From Paenibacillus silvestris (GTDB lineage Bacteria; Bacillota; Bacilli; Paenibacillales; NBRC-103111), in assembly GCF_009882985.1 (NCBI RefSeq), contig NZ_WTUZ01000014.1, positions 224,056-288,055 on the forward strand: a stretch of 64,000 nt of DNA. The letters are read 5' to 3'. Positions 19,279 through 30,705 of this stretch are shown one piece after another. Positions within the stretch are counted from its first letter, which is position 1; the number at the start of each line of letters is the position of its first letter. The position numbers and the translations under genes were made by a program. The notes below the pieces were generated by a model. The model saw only the letters and a program-made list of their open reading frames with translations. It searched no databases and was not told where the DNA came from.

Positions 19279-19998
19279 TTAGACTTTTTCCAAACAGTTC
19301 GAACACCTTTCTGGAAACCGTAACCCTTCACTGGTGTAATAATCTGGATTCGTTTCATCGAATAAGAAAGGAGTGCCACATTGCTGACATGCCATGATAA
19401 TCGGATCACTCGTGCGGATAAGCAATGATTTAGCCCGTTCCCGTTTTAAACGCTCCCATTCCGGATTTTCCAATTCATCCAGCTGCTTCAACAATTCGAT
19501 TACCTTCCGAATCTCAGCCTGAACTTTCTTGAAATCAATATTTTCCCATTGAGTCAAATAAGGTATGTACTTCTGGTTCCCGGAGCATAAAATTTTGTAC
19601 AGGAACAAGAAAACCAATTCCCTGTTACGTCCTTTCAAATATTCCATGCTGATCGGAATAATGTTGTTCTCAATCCAACGATCCCATTCCTGTAGAAATT
19701 CTTCGGCACGTCGTTCTCTTTCGACTGCCCAGCCGCGCGAAGAGAATACGATCATGGGCAGCTTGCCGCGCATCTCGACTTCTAGAAATCCGGTGTCAAT
19801 CATCTGATCCACCTTAACCATGATCTGATCCAAGGAAAGGCCGCTGTAGAAACCGTACGAAGGATTTTGATCTAACCCCAGCTCCAACAGTTTTTGCTCT
19901 TTCGAGCCTTTCAAAATTTTAGAGAGCAACGTCCGCCCGCCTTCGGCGATGATATCGTCGGCAGCCCTCAGAATTGCCCGCAATTCGAGTTCCAGCAA
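19279..19998 (-). CDS. RQC-minor-1 family DNA-binding protein
   Basis: A 239-residue protein resembling the RQC-minor-1 family: an N-terminal winged-helix of the RecQ C-terminal (RQC) type ('LRAADDIIAEGGRTLLSKILKGS', 'LGLDQNPSYGFYSGLSLDQI', 'KLPMIVFSSRGW'), a helical middle, and a C-terminal zinc ribbon built from 'CQQCGTPF' and 'CSNC'. Such stand-alone RQC proteins occur in Bacillota and may act on stalled replication or translation intermediates, but no role is proven. It starts at TTG (19998) with a long GGGGGGGG run 9 bases upstream. Confidence 0.8.
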   Translation of the reverse strand: MLELELRAILRAADDIIAEGGRTLLSKILKGSKEQKLLELGLDQNPSYGFYSGLSLDQIMVKVDQMIDTGFLEVEMRGKLPMIVFSSRGWAVERERRAEEFLQEWDRWIENNIIPISMEYLKGRNRELVFLFLYKILCSGNQKYIPYLTQWENIDFKKVQAEIRKVIELLKQLDELENPEWERLKRERAKSLLIRTSDPIIMACQQCGTPFLFDETNPDYYTSEGLRFPERCSNCLEKV

Positions 19999-20282
19999 TG
20001 GTACATCCCCCCCCTTTCATTGAATCATCAGTTGCACCGACATATCCTTTATAAAAGTGAGCATCTACATACGAGCGGCGTAAGTTCAATCTATTAGCCA
20101 TACTCATGTCCGTCAAATGATTCAGCATATCCAGATATAATAGAATTAAACGGTCTCAGCTTTGAAAACATTATATCATGGGCATTATGATGTAAAAACA
20201 AATAGTATGCTTTCAGCGGACTCCTAACACCCTTCCTGGGTCCGGCCAGCGCGATCGCTTTAGATATAATACAGCGCTAAAA

Positions 20283-20445
20283 CGATGACTACCCTAGCGG
20301 TACATTTCAATGCCGTGCTCCTCCGCTTAAGCTTCGGTCCGCGCGGACTGAACCCCTAAGGGGTTCTCCTCCCAATACACGCCATACAAAAGAAAAAAGC
20401 ACCCTCAAAGGGTGCTTTCTCTTTTTGTATGGAGGTGAGGGGAGT
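20283..20445 (-). repeat. Tandem copy of the ssrA 3' flank (distal copy)
   Basis: On the minus strand this stretch holds a 16-base copy of the ssrA 3' end (20430-20445, identical to 20635-20650), a strong terminator (20394-20418) and a block of about 60 bases (20283-20344) nearly identical to 20486-20547. The offsets, 203 to 205 bases, match at both ends, so it is a diverged tandem duplication rather than two unrelated repeats. The copy does not contain enough of ssrA to make a second tmRNA. Confidence 0.75.
20394..20420 (-). terminator. Terminator in the distal ssrA-flank copy
   Basis: AAAGCACCC and GGGTGCTTT form a 9-bp stem with TTTTTTC on the minus-strand side. It is the counterpart of the terminator directly after ssrA. 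Confidence 0.75.
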
Positions 20446-20485
20446 ATTGAAATGTCCATCTAACTTGCTAACGAAGCTCACTCAC

Positions 20486-20650
20486 CGATGACTACCCTAG
20501 CGGTACATTTCAATGCCGTGCTCCTCCGCTTACGCTCCGGTCCGCGCGGGCGAACCCTAGAGGGGTCAACTCCCTACTCTCACCACCATTAAAACAAAAA
20601 AGACACCTCGAAAGGTGTCTTTTTCATGCTTTAATGGAGGTGAGGGGAGT
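20486..20650 (-). repeat. Tandem copy of the ssrA 3' flank (proximal copy)
   Basis: This contains the last 16 bases of ssrA, its terminator and the block of about 60 bases shared with 20283-20344. It is the original flank of which 20283-20445 is the diverged copy. Confidence 0.75.
20597..20624 (-). terminator. Terminator of ssrA
   Basis: AAAGACACC and GGTGTCTTTT stem with TTTTTTG on the minus strand, 11 bases after the tmRNA 3' end. Confidence 0.85.
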
Positions 20651-20997
20651 CGAACCCCTGTCCGAAAATATTGCCACACAGGCATCTACGGGTGTAGTCA
20701 CAGTTTTGATGTCACCCGAGCATCGCCCCGTAACCGGCTATGCGTTGGGTCAGCCTGATTGTCTTCCTACGCAAGGCCCCAGGCGGAGACCAAACGTCGT
20801 ATCCCACTATAGTTGAGCCCCTATCCCAGTCACATGGGCGATGCTGAGTAGAAGCACGCTAACAGGTTATTAAGCTGCTAAAGCGTAGTTGTTTTGTGTT
20901 TTGCCATTTAATAGGCTTTAGCGTTGTTATAGTGGACGCGTCCCCACTACCCGCAACCCGCGCTCAAACTATCCCCGTCGAATCCAAGAACACCCCC
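20635..20997 (-). ncRNA. ssrA: Transfer-messenger RNA (tmRNA)
   Basis: A 363-base tmRNA. The 5' end GGGGGTG (20991-20997) pairs with CACCTCC near the 3' end, and CCA is encoded at 20635-20637. The tRNA-like half has 'GGATTCGAC' after the acceptor and a T arm with 'GGTTCGACTCCCC'. The tag frame reads Gly-Lys-Thr-Gln-Asn-Asn-Tyr-Ala-Leu-Ala-Ala and then TAA TAA. With the Ala carried by the RNA, the tag is AGKTQNNYALAA, ending in the ALAA degron seen by ClpXP. tmRNA frees stalled ribosomes with SmpB, whose gene lies just upstream. Confidence 0.95.
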
Positions 20998-21094
20998 GGA
21001 TTGCCTTCATTTCCGCCGATAAAGCGGAGAAGGTGAAAGACGAACTGTTGAGGCCAAATCGCTTTTTAAAACAATAACCAATCGCCGTAGAGAT

Positions 21095-21100
21095 AGTATA
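21095..21100 (-). promoter_or_regulatory. Probable -10 element of ssrA
   Basis: TATACT on the minus strand, about 98 bases before the mature tmRNA 5' end. The -35 is poor (GTTATT at 17 bases). A 5' leader would need RNase P processing. Confidence 0.35.
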
Positions 21101-21165
21101 ACACAAGCTGTCCAAAAAATAACGCTCAGGTTTGTGGAAGTCAAGGTGCTGCTTACCAATACGGA

Positions 21166-21648
21166 TTATCTAGCAATCTTCTGCTTCTCGCGCAGCGCAC
21201 GTTGAATATCACGTTGTGCATCTTTTTTCGCTGCCGATTCCCGTTTGTCGTACTGCTTCTTCCCTTTGCCAATGCCGATCAGAAGCTTAGCGTATCCATT
21301 GCGGATATACACCTTCAAAGGCACAAGAGTATAACCTTCCTGCTTAGCCTGCCCCAACATCTTAGCAATCTGCGCCTTTTTCAAGAGCAGCTTCCGCGTT
21401 CGAGTTGGATCATCTGGATTACTTCGGTTACCCTGATCAAAAGGACTAATATGCATATTATGAACAAAAGCTTCCCCATTGCGTATTGTCGAAAAGCTAT
21501 CGCCAATGTTCGCTTTAGCCATCCGTAAGGATTTGATCTCCGTGCCGGTCAAGACAAGACCAGCTTCGTACGTTTCCTCAATAAAGTAATCGTGTGAAGC
21601 CTTTTTATTCTGGGCAAGCACCTTGCCATCTGCCTTCTTCGTTGCCAC
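21166..21648 (-). CDS. smpB: SsrA-binding protein SmpB
   Basis: A 160-residue SmpB with full family landmarks: '[32 protein letters not shown]' opening, '[13 protein letters not shown]', '[10 protein letters not shown]' and a basic C-terminal tail '[25 protein letters not shown]'. It binds tmRNA and enters the decoding centre in place of the missing codon-anticodon pair. It lies between rnr and ssrA on the same strand, the conserved Bacillales order. A terminator at the end of rnr suggests it may also have its own promoter in the gap 21649-21731. Confidence 0.97.
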   Translation of the reverse strand: MATKKADGKVLAQNKKASHDYFIEETYEAGLVLTGTEIKSLRMAKANIGDSFSTIRNGEAFVHNMHISPFDQGNRSNPDDPTRTRKLLLKKAQIAKMLGQAKQEGYTLVPLKVYIRNGYAKLLIGIGKGKKQYDKRESAAKKDAQRDIQRALREKQKIAR

Positions 21649-21726
21649 GTGAGATCCTCCTCCCGCACGTTCCTATGCAGGTAAATACTTCTACAATGTG
21701 CATCCTATTGTAGCAAGATCAAGCCC

Positions 21727-21764
21727 GAAAAGCAAGAAGCGGCGTTATTTCCGCCGCTTCTTGC
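21727..21764 (-). terminator. Terminator formed by the last codons of rnr
   Basis: GCAAGAAGCGGCG (21732-21744) pairs perfectly over 13 bases with 21752-21764. The TAA stop of rnr (21745-21747) lies in the 7-base loop. TTTT follows on the minus strand. Confidence 0.8.
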
Positions 21765-24700
21765 TACCGCCACCGTCGCCGTCACTCCGGCGACGACCAC
21801 CCTTGGCGAGCGCGTTCACGCCGCTCGCCCAATCACTACCGCCGCTGCTGCGCTCTGCAGCGGAACCGCCACCCGCTTGGGCTTCGCCCCCAAGCGCAAT
21901 GCCTCCGCGGCCGCGCTTGCCTTCGCCGCGCCCAGAGCCGCTATCTGTCCGCCCTGCGCCGACAGATTCAAGTCTCGAGCTCAAGCTACCGCCTTCGCTC
22001 AGCTTAGGACTACGCGCCTTCCCGCGACCACCGCTGGCTTTGCCACGGTTTTCGCTCCACGGCGTGTTACCGCCTTTTCCGCGGCGCGATTTGCCCTGCC
22101 CAGCGCCTTCGCTTCGCTCTTGACTTGCTCTTGCACCCCCAGCGCCTTCACTTCGCTCTTGACCTGCCCTTGCACGCCCAGCGCCTTCGCTTCGCTCTTG
22201 ACCTGCCCTTGCACCTCCAGCGCCTTCACCACGCTCTTGACCTGACCTTGCACGCCCAAAGCCCTCGCCACGGTCTTGCCCCTCTTTCACACGTCTAGCG
22301 GCACCCTCAATACGATCTTGCCCTGATCTCCTAGATCTAGCTGCGCCTTCTATCCGCTCTTGCCCTTCTCTCACACGTCCGTCAGCACCCTCACGAGACG
22401 CTCTTCCTTCTTGCCCTTCTACACGGCTACGCCCCGCTCCTGCACGTCCTGCCGTGCCTTCACCACGCTCTTGACCTGGTCTCGTTCGCCCTGCACCGTA
22501 AGCTCCGCTTTCACTACGCCCTTGACCCGCTCCTGAGCGTCCAGCTCCGCCTTCACTACGCCCTTGACTCGCTCCTGCACGTCCTGCTCCGCCTTCACTA
22601 CGCCCTTGACCCGCTCCTGAGCGTCCAGCTCCGCCTTCACCACGCCCTTGACCCGCTCTTGCGCCTTCTCCGCCACCCTGAGACTTAGCAAAGCCGCCTT
22701 TACCTTTGGTATAGCCGCCCTTGCCCTTCTCCGGCTTGCCTTTACCGCCACGGAAGCCCTTAAAGCCAGCCGCCCCTTTGAACGGTTTGCCGCTCCCGCC
22801 ACCGCGGTTAAAGCTGCCCTCTTTGCGAGGCTTCATGTCCAGCAATTCAAAATCAATCGTATGCTCCTCCATATTCACGCGAGCCACACGAACTTTAATT
22901 TCATCCCCGATTCGATAGATCTTGGACGTACGTTCCCCAACGAGAGCAAACTGTCTCTCATGGAAATTGTAATAATCATCTGTCAGATCACTTAACCGGA
23001 TCAAACCTTCTACAGTATTATCAAGCTCTACGAACATACCGAACCCAGTTACGCTAGAAATAATACCTTCGAACTCTTCGCCGACTTTATCAATCATATA
23101 CTGAGCTTTCTTGAGTGCCTCTGTTTCACGCTCTGCATCTACAGCAACACGCTCGCGTTCCGATGACTGTTGAGCAATATCGCTCATGCGGGAAGCTAGA
23201 TATTCATGACGAGTATCCGACAGCGTACCGCTTTCCAGCACTTCGCGAATGACCCTATGAATGATCAGATCGGGATAACGACGAATCGGAGAGGTGAAGT
23301 GCGAGTAGAATTCCGCCGCCAAACCAAAATGCCCCAAGCTCTGCGCATCATAACGAGCCTGCTTCATCGAACGCAGCATGACTTTGCTAACGACAGTCTC
23401 CTCTGGTGTTCCCTTGATATCTTCCAATAAGCTCTGCAAAGCACGCGGATGTACAGAGTTGCCCTTCCCTTTGACCGCATAACCAAAGTTCGTCACGAAC
23501 TCCATGAAATTCATCAGCTTCTCAGAATCAGGATCTTCATGGACACGATATAAGAAAGGCACTTTCATCCACGAAAAATGTTCAGCAACGGTTTCATTCG
23601 CAGCGAGCATGAACTCTTCAATCATCATTTCCGCGACAGAGCGCTCTCTTTTCACGATATCGGTCGGTTTACCGTCCGCATCTACGATAATTTTAGACTC
23701 ATCAAAGTCAAAATCAATCGCACCGCGCTTCATCCGTCTGGAACGCAGTCTAGCTGCCAGTTCTTCCATCCTCTTGAAATCTTCCATCAAATAGTCATAC
23801 CGCTCTACAAGCTCAGGCTCAGCCTCACCCGTTAGCAGCTTACGCACATTCGTATAGGTCATACGTTCACTAGTTTTAATTACACTTGTAAAAATCTCAT
23901 GATTTACGACTTTGAGGTCCTCATCGAACTCCATTTCGCAAGACATCGTTAAGCGGTCTACTTTCGGGTTAAGTGAACAAATCCCGTTCGATAGACGGTG
24001 TGGCAGCATTGGAATAACGCGATCCGTTAAATACACAGAACAGCCGCGGTTATACGCCTCAATATCCAGCGCGGTGCCTTCACGGACATAGTAGCTTACA
24101 TCAGCGATATGAACGCCTAAGCGGAAGTTACCATTTTCCAATAACTCTACGTTTACCGCATCATCCAAATCCTTGGCATCTTCACCATCAATGGTGACAA
24201 TCCGTTTCGACCGGAGATCGCGGCGCCCTTGGCCAATGATCTCTTCCTCCGTAATCGAATCCGGTGCAGCCTCCGCTTCTTCCAATACGTCCTCTTTGAA
24301 AGCCTCAGGCAGCTGGAACTTGCGCACAATCCCCAGGATATCAACGCCCGGATCATCTTTATGACCAAGGACTTCAATGACTTCCCCTTCAGCCGCAGAG
24401 CGACCTTCTGGATAATTCACAATCTTTACAACGACCTTCTGCCCCGTGACAGCACCATTAAAAGCATGCTGAGGAATGAAAATATCTCTCGTCACACGCT
24501 TATCATCAGCAATAACGAACGCATACGTATCCTGCGACTGAAACACTCCCACAATCTGCGTATTAGCACGCTTAATCACACGCACGACTTCGCCTTCCAA
24601 GCGGCCCCCGCCTTGGCTTCTGGATGTCACTTTCACGAAAACAATGTCACCGTTCATAGCGGTATTCAAATCATGCGCATTAATATAAACATCCGGGTGC

Positions 24701-24966
24701 TCCCGATCTTCCGGAATTAAGAATGCGAAGCCTTTGGCATGCGCTTGCAGTCTTCCCCTTACCAGGTTCATGCGTTCTGGCACGCCATAACGGTCATTCC
24801 CGCCTCGAACGACGTGACCGCTTTCCTCTAATTGATTCAATAGTTTAATAAAATCCTTGAACTCTTCCGCTCCTGTAATCTGGAAATGCTTTTCGAGCTC
24901 TTTATAGGACATAGGCTTATAAGCCTCATCTTGCATCAAACTAATAATATCTTGATTTGTTATCAT
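21745..24966 (-). CDS. rnr: Ribonuclease R with a long repetitive C-terminal tail
   Basis: A 1073-residue RNase R. The catalytic part (1 to about 710) has an N-terminal helix-turn-helix, cold-shock domains, the RNB domain ('[15 protein letters not shown]', '[22 protein letters not shown]') and a C-terminal S1 domain ending near 'DFELLDMKP'. It is a processive 3'-5' exonuclease that works through structured RNA and assists tmRNA-linked decay. Most RNase R proteins have about 700-820 residues. Here about 360 more follow: a Gly-Lys segment, then imperfect repeats of about 13 residues of the type '[14 protein letters not shown]' and '[13 protein letters not shown]', rich in Gly, Arg, Glu, Ser and Ala, ending in 'KKRRK'. 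The tail is probably disordered and may bind RNA or ribosomes (inference). The reading frame is unbroken. Confidence 0.96.
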   Translation of the reverse strand: MITNQDIISLMQDEAYKPMSYKELEKHFQITGAEEFKDFIKLLNQLEESGHVVRGGNDRYGVPERMNLVRGRLQAHAKGFAFLIPEDREHPDVYINAHDLNTAMNGDIVFVKVTSRSQGGGRLEGEVVRVIKRANTQIVGVFQSQDTYAFVIADDKRVTRDIFIPQHAFNGAVTGQKVVVKIVNYPEGRSAAEGEVIEVLGHKDDPGVDILGIVRKFQLPEAFKEDVLEEAEAAPDSITEEEIIGQGRRDLRSKRIVTIDGEDAKDLDDAVNVELLENGNFRLGVHIADVSYYVREGTALDIEAYNRGCSVYLTDRVIPMLPHRLSNGICSLNPKVDRLTMSCEMEFDEDLKVVNHEIFTSVIKTSERMTYTNVRKLLTGEAEPELVERYDYLMEDFKRMEELAARLRSRRMKRGAIDFDFDESKIIVDADGKPTDIVKRERSVAEMMIEEFMLAANETVAEHFSWMKVPFLYRVHEDPDSEKLMNFMEFVTNFGYAVKGKGNSVHPRALQSLLEDIKGTPEETVVSKVMLRSMKQARYDAQSLGHFGLAAEFYSHFTSPIRRYPDLIIHRVIREVLESGTLSDTRHEYLASRMSDIAQQSSERERVAVDAERETEALKKAQYMIDKVGEEFEGIISSVTGFGMFVELDNTVEGLIRLSDLTDDYYNFHERQFALVGERTSKIYRIGDEIKVRVARVNMEEHTIDFELLDMKPRKEGSFNRGGGSGKPFKGAAGFKGFRGGKGKPEKGKGGYTKGKGGFAKSQGGGEGARAGQGRGEGGAGRSGAGQGRSEGGAGRAGASQGRSEGGAGRSGAGQGRSESGAYGAGRTRPGQERGEGTAGRAGAGRSRVEGQEGRASREGADGRVREGQERIEGAARSRRSGQDRIEGAARRVKEGQDRGEGFGRARSGQERGEGAGGARAGQERSEGAGRARAGQERSEGAGGARASQERSEGAGQGKSRRGKGGNTPWSENRGKASGGRGKARSPKLSEGGSLSSRLESVGAGRTDSGSGRGEGKRGRGGIALGGEAQAGGGSAAERSSGGSDWASGVNALAKGGRRRSDGDGGGSKKRRK

Positions 24967-25024
24967 ATTGTCTCTTCACCTTCTTGTTGTTGTTGAGCAT
25001 CGTTCCTACGTCATCGTTCCTACG

Positions 25025-25822
25025 TCACCGTACCCGTTCCTTTACTCCATAGTATGCCACTTGTAGAGAAAGGATAAACGCTGCAATATCGGCATAAACA
25101 AGCTCTCTCTCCTGATCCAGCAGCAAACCGTGCGATGACTTCGCATAATAGCGAAGCTCTTTACTTTGGGAGCGAATGCGTTCATATAGAAACGCTGCGC
25201 TTCCCTGATGGACGACACCATCCTTGCCACCCTGCCCGATCCATATCGGCGCTTCCACTTGAGGCAGCAAACTTTTTACATGTTTCAAAAGCTTACGCAA
25301 ACTAACGACGCAGCGAATCGGCGTTTTGGTATATGCACATGACTCATCTAATAGCGTGGAGAATGTTTTGGGCTTCTTATTTATGTATTTGATAAAATAC
25401 TGCATAATGACCGCCAGCGCAGATTTTCTTGACGTAAGGAAAATCGGCGTAGCCAGCGAAACCACACCCGCCACTTGACGTTCGACCGCCAGCTTAAGAG
25501 CCAAAAGCCCACCCATCGAATGCCCCATTACGACGACATTTTTGCATTTCGCTGCAAGCGCGTCGTAATTCTCCAGCACATGCCCATACCAATCCGTCCA
25601 TCCGGTCCGTAACATATCTTCCGGTGAAGTCCCATGTCCGGGAAGCCTCACTGCCTGGATGGTGTAGCCCTCATCCCGCAGTTCATACCCGATCCGTCGA
25701 AATTCGGACGGGGATCCCGTGAACCCGTGAATCATTAATATGCCTGTCGTTTGCTTCGCACCATTGCCTGTCCAGAAAAAAGGCTCGGTCGATTTATAAA
25801 CTTTGCTTTCGATGATAAACAT
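25025..25822 (-). CDS. Alpha/beta hydrolase (carboxylesterase Est family)
   Basis: A 265-residue monomeric esterase-type hydrolase. 'LMIHGFTGSPSEF' gives the oxyanion-hole region, 'VMGHSMGG' the nucleophilic Ser elbow, 'IGQGGKDGVVHQGSA' the acid Asp and 'SSHGLLLDQE' the catalytic His. It has no signal peptide. It sits between secG and rnr, as est (yvaK) does in Bacillus subtilis; enzymes of this group cleave short to medium acyl esters. The natural substrate is unknown. Confidence 0.88.
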   Translation of the reverse strand: MFIIESKVYKSTEPFFWTGNGAKQTTGILMIHGFTGSPSEFRRIGYELRDEGYTIQAVRLPGHGTSPEDMLRTGWTDWYGHVLENYDALAAKCKNVVVMGHSMGGLLALKLAVERQVAGVVSLATPIFLTSRKSALAVIMQYFIKYINKKPKTFSTLLDESCAYTKTPIRCVVSLRKLLKHVKSLLPQVEAPIWIGQGGKDGVVHQGSAAFLYERIRSQSKELRYYAKSSHGLLLDQERELVYADIAAFILSLQVAYYGVKERVR

Positions 25823-25849
25823 CTCCTACCTATAACCCGTTTAAAATGA

Positions 25850-25884
25850 AAAAACAGCAGGAGTAGATTTCCCCTGCTGTTATC
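25850..25884 (-). terminator. Terminator after secG
   Basis: AACAGCAGG pairs with CCTGCTGTT across a 10-base loop and is followed by TTTTTTCATT on the minus strand. Confidence 0.8.
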
Positions 25885-25896
25885 GTTTTATGTGTG

Positions 25897-26133
25897 TTAG
25901 GCCTTCACTACGTATGCTACGACAATGGAAAGAATGAAAAATGCAGCAGCAAGCCCCATCGTGAAACGGGACAAGAAAAGTTCTAAACCTCGTGCCTTTT
26001 GTTTACCAAATAAGTGCTCCGCACCACCAGAGATGGCTCCGGACAAACCTGCGCTCTTACCTTTTTGAAGAAGAACAATCGCAATTAATCCGACTGAAGC
26101 TATGATCAACAAAATTTTCATAAAGATTACCAT
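25897..26133 (-). CDS. secG: Preprotein translocase subunit SecG
   Basis: A 78-residue SecG with two membrane helices and the conserved cytoplasmic loop '[24 protein letters not shown]'. It is a non-essential subunit of the SecYEG channel that aids SecA-driven export. The ATG at 26133 is preceded by GGGGTG 9 bases upstream; the in-frame GTG at 26145 lies inside that ribosome site. A strong terminator follows it, before est. Confidence 0.95.
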   Translation of the reverse strand: MVIFMKILLIIASVGLIAIVLLQKGKSAGLSGAISGGAEHLFGKQKARGLELFLSRFTMGLAAAFFILSIVVAYVVKA

Positions 26134-26246
26134 GTTTATTAGCACCCCAATTGCCTGTACTTTTGCTTATATAACTAGCATGAGTATTTTAACACAGTTC
26201 GTCCTAGATTACAATAACAGAGGTTTTCAGACGTTTTTCTTACGTT

Positions 26247-26963
26247 CTAGTCACGATAGGAATACGCGGATGACTCGCGATTGGCGCTTCTTGGCCACTT
26301 GTTCCGCCCCAGAAAAGCTTGAACCGCTCGCTTCGCGCACCACAACGCAAAGAGCGTAAAGATAATCGCCCACACCATCGTCGGAACCCCCGTATGAAGC
26401 GCCAAATTCGTGGCATCTCCAGCTTGGCGTGTATTTCTCGACGCAGCCTGGATCAAATAAATAGGTCCGAACACCGACTCCTCTAGGCATAAGAAAGAGA
26501 GCAACAAGTAATAGAAGTTGCGCAGCCATTTCAGAGGAATAGCCATCATAATAATCGTCAAGGCAATAAAACCGATTAAGAACATGATGCCGAAGCCATT
26601 GCGAACGAATAAGAGCAAGGAAATGGTGGATATCGCGATCATGACCAGAAAGCCGATCTGCTGCTTCCCTCTAGCAAAGGCTGAGAACAGGAACCAAGCA
26701 AATACGGAAGCTGTCGTATACCCCGCCAAAGCCACTGGAATGATCGACCACGACCTAGCCTGAGAAATCGCTGACAGCGTTACTCCGCTATGGTTGGCGT
26801 ACAGCTCGATGCGCTGCACTTGACCAGACAGCGCCAGTGTCACCACCGCGTGCCCAAACTCATGAACCATGGTATCCAGGTTACGAAAAAAAGAAGAGGG
26901 GATCCAATGCGTGAGCAATGCGGAACCTATCAGAAATAAAATAGTCTTCACCCAATTGCTCAT
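26247..26963 (-). CDS. M50-type membrane metallopeptidase
   Basis: A 238-residue integral membrane protein with 'VHEFGHAVVTL' near residue 34, the HExxH zinc motif of M50 peptidases, and about six hydrophobic segments. It resembles the M50B-like group. Family members cut membrane proteins within the lipid bilayer, but no PDZ domain or clear second metal-ligand motif (NPDG) is seen, so its substrate and even its activity are uncertain. It is downstream of eno on the same strand, 89 bases away, and is probably not part of the glycolytic operon. Confidence 0.8.
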   Translation of the reverse strand: MSNWVKTILFLIGSALLTHWIPSSFFRNLDTMVHEFGHAVVTLALSGQVQRIELYANHSGVTLSAISQARSWSIIPVALAGYTTASVFAWFLFSAFARGKQQIGFLVMIAISTISLLLFVRNGFGIMFLIGFIALTIIMMAIPLKWLRNFYYLLLSFLCLEESVFGPIYLIQAASRNTRQAGDATNLALHTGVPTMVWAIIFTLFALWCAKRAVQAFLGRNKWPRSANRESSAYSYRD

Positions 26964-27052
26964 TACAATGACCCCCTCGGTCGCTCAGGCAGATGATGAC
27001 CGAAGTCACCATCCAGCCTCAGCTGTTATTTAGTTATTTATTACGAGCCAAC

Positions 27053-28375
<1,323 letters not shown>

Positions 28376-28382
28376 TTAGTTA

Positions 28383-29924
28383 CTATTTCTTAAGGATTGT
28401 AGTCCCGGTCATTTGTTCCGGTTGTTTAACCTCTAAGAAGTCGAGCATTGTTGGGGCAATATCTGCCAAAATTCCGCCGTCTCTTAGTGTAACAGATTTG
28501 TCCGTAACAATAAAAGGGACCGGATTCGTTGTATGTGCCGTGTTGCGTGAACCGTCTGCATTCGTGACGACGTCAGCATTCCCGTGATCAGCCGTGATGC
28601 AGACAACTCCGCCTTTGGCGAGAATAGCTTCCACCACTTTGCCCAGACACTCGTCAGTTGCTTCGATCGCTTTCACCGTTGGCTCCAGCAAGCCGGAGTG
28701 ACCAACCATGTCAGGGTTTGCGAAGTTAAGGATGATCACATCATGACGTTCAGCTTCGACCTCTTTCACAACCGCTTCAGCCAGCTCGTAAGCGCTCATC
28801 TCAGGCTGAAGGTCATAGGTAGCAACCTTCGGCGAAGGAATAAGCAAGCGAGTTTCGCCTGGCAGTTCCGCGTCACGACCGCCGCTGAAGAAGAATGTTA
28901 CGTGCGGATATTTCTCCGTTTCCGCTGCACGAAGCTGTTTCAGACCGTTCTGAGCCAGCACCTCGCCAAGCGTATTGTCGAGATCCTTCGGTTTGTAAGC
29001 TACGAAGCCGTCTACGGACTCGCTGAACAATGTCAGACAGACGTAGTACAAGCTCTTAGCCACTTTAGGACCACGATCAAAGCCACGGAAGTCTTCATTC
29101 GTGAAGACTTGAGAAAGCTGAATCGCACGGTCCGGACGGAAGTTGAAGAAGATGACCGCATCGCCGGATTCAACAAGGCCTACCGGTTTGCCATCTTCAG
29201 TACCAACAATAACCGTTGGCATAACGAACTCGTCGAAGATGGACTTCTCATAGGATTCAACGATAGCTTTCATTGGATCGGTGTAGGCCGGACCTTCACC
29301 ATAAACCATGGCGCGGTAGGATTTCTCCGTACGCTCCCAACGTTTATCGCGATCCATTGCATAATAGCGTCCTTGAACGGTCGCAATTTTGCCTACTCCT
29401 ACTTCGGAAATCTTCTTCAGAAGGCTCTCCATGTAGCTTTTCGCAGAATCCGGAGCCACGTCGCGGCCGTCGAGGAATGCGTGGATGTACACTTCATGGA
29501 AATCTTCTTTCTTAGCTAGATCGAGCAAAGCGAACAAATGTTGAATGTGGCTATGCACGCCGCCATCGGAAAGCAGACCGTACAAGTGCAGCTTCTTTCC
29601 GTTTGCTTTCGCATGACGAACAGCGCCGACAATCGTTTCGTTGTCGTAGAATTCACCGTCACGAATCGATTTGGAAATCCGCGTCAGATCCTGATAAACG
29701 GTACGGCCAGCGCCGATATTCAGGTGTCCTACTTCAGAATTCCCCATCTGGCCTTCAGGCAAACCTACAGCTTCACCGCAAGCAATTAAAGTTGTATGTG
29801 GATAACTTGACCAGTAACGGTCATAGTTAGGCTTTTTGGCATGAGCAACGGCATTCCCCTGCTCTTCCGAGCGAAGTCCGAAGCCATCGAGAATGATGAG
29901 TGCTACCGGTTTCGGTCTGGACAT
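28383..29924 (-). CDS. gpmI: 2,3-bisphosphoglycerate-independent phosphoglycerate mutase
   Basis: A 513-residue Mn-dependent iPGM. 'LIILDGFG' and '[15 protein letters not shown]' with the catalytic Ser open the phosphatase-like domain; '[12 protein letters not shown]' and '[18 protein letters not shown]' lie in the transferase domain; 'ADHGNAD' is near the C-terminus. It interconverts 3- and 2-phosphoglycerate. Mn dependence makes iPGM of spore formers sensitive to pH. It starts one base after the tpiA stop codon, so translation is coupled. Confidence 0.98.
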   Translation of the reverse strand: MSRPKPVALIILDGFGLRSEEQGNAVAHAKKPNYDRYWSSYPHTTLIACGEAVGLPEGQMGNSEVGHLNIGAGRTVYQDLTRISKSIRDGEFYDNETIVGAVRHAKANGKKLHLYGLLSDGGVHSHIQHLFALLDLAKKEDFHEVYIHAFLDGRDVAPDSAKSYMESLLKKISEVGVGKIATVQGRYYAMDRDKRWERTEKSYRAMVYGEGPAYTDPMKAIVESYEKSIFDEFVMPTVIVGTEDGKPVGLVESGDAVIFFNFRPDRAIQLSQVFTNEDFRGFDRGPKVAKSLYYVCLTLFSESVDGFVAYKPKDLDNTLGEVLAQNGLKQLRAAETEKYPHVTFFFSGGRDAELPGETRLLIPSPKVATYDLQPEMSAYELAEAVVKEVEAERHDVIILNFANPDMVGHSGLLEPTVKAIEATDECLGKVVEAILAKGGVVCITADHGNADVVTNADGSRNTAHTTNPVPFIVTDKSVTLRDGGILADIAPTMLDFLEVKQPEQMTGTTILKK

Positions 29925-29925
29925 C

Positions 29926-30705
<780 letters not shown>

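Noticed and set aside
20634..20816. 60-codon frame opposite ssrA
   Set aside because: It is the reverse strand of the tmRNA gene and carries no coding signals.
22060..22680. DNA repeats in rnr as an independent repeat array
   Set aside because: The periodicity is fully explained by the coding repeats of the RNase R tail.
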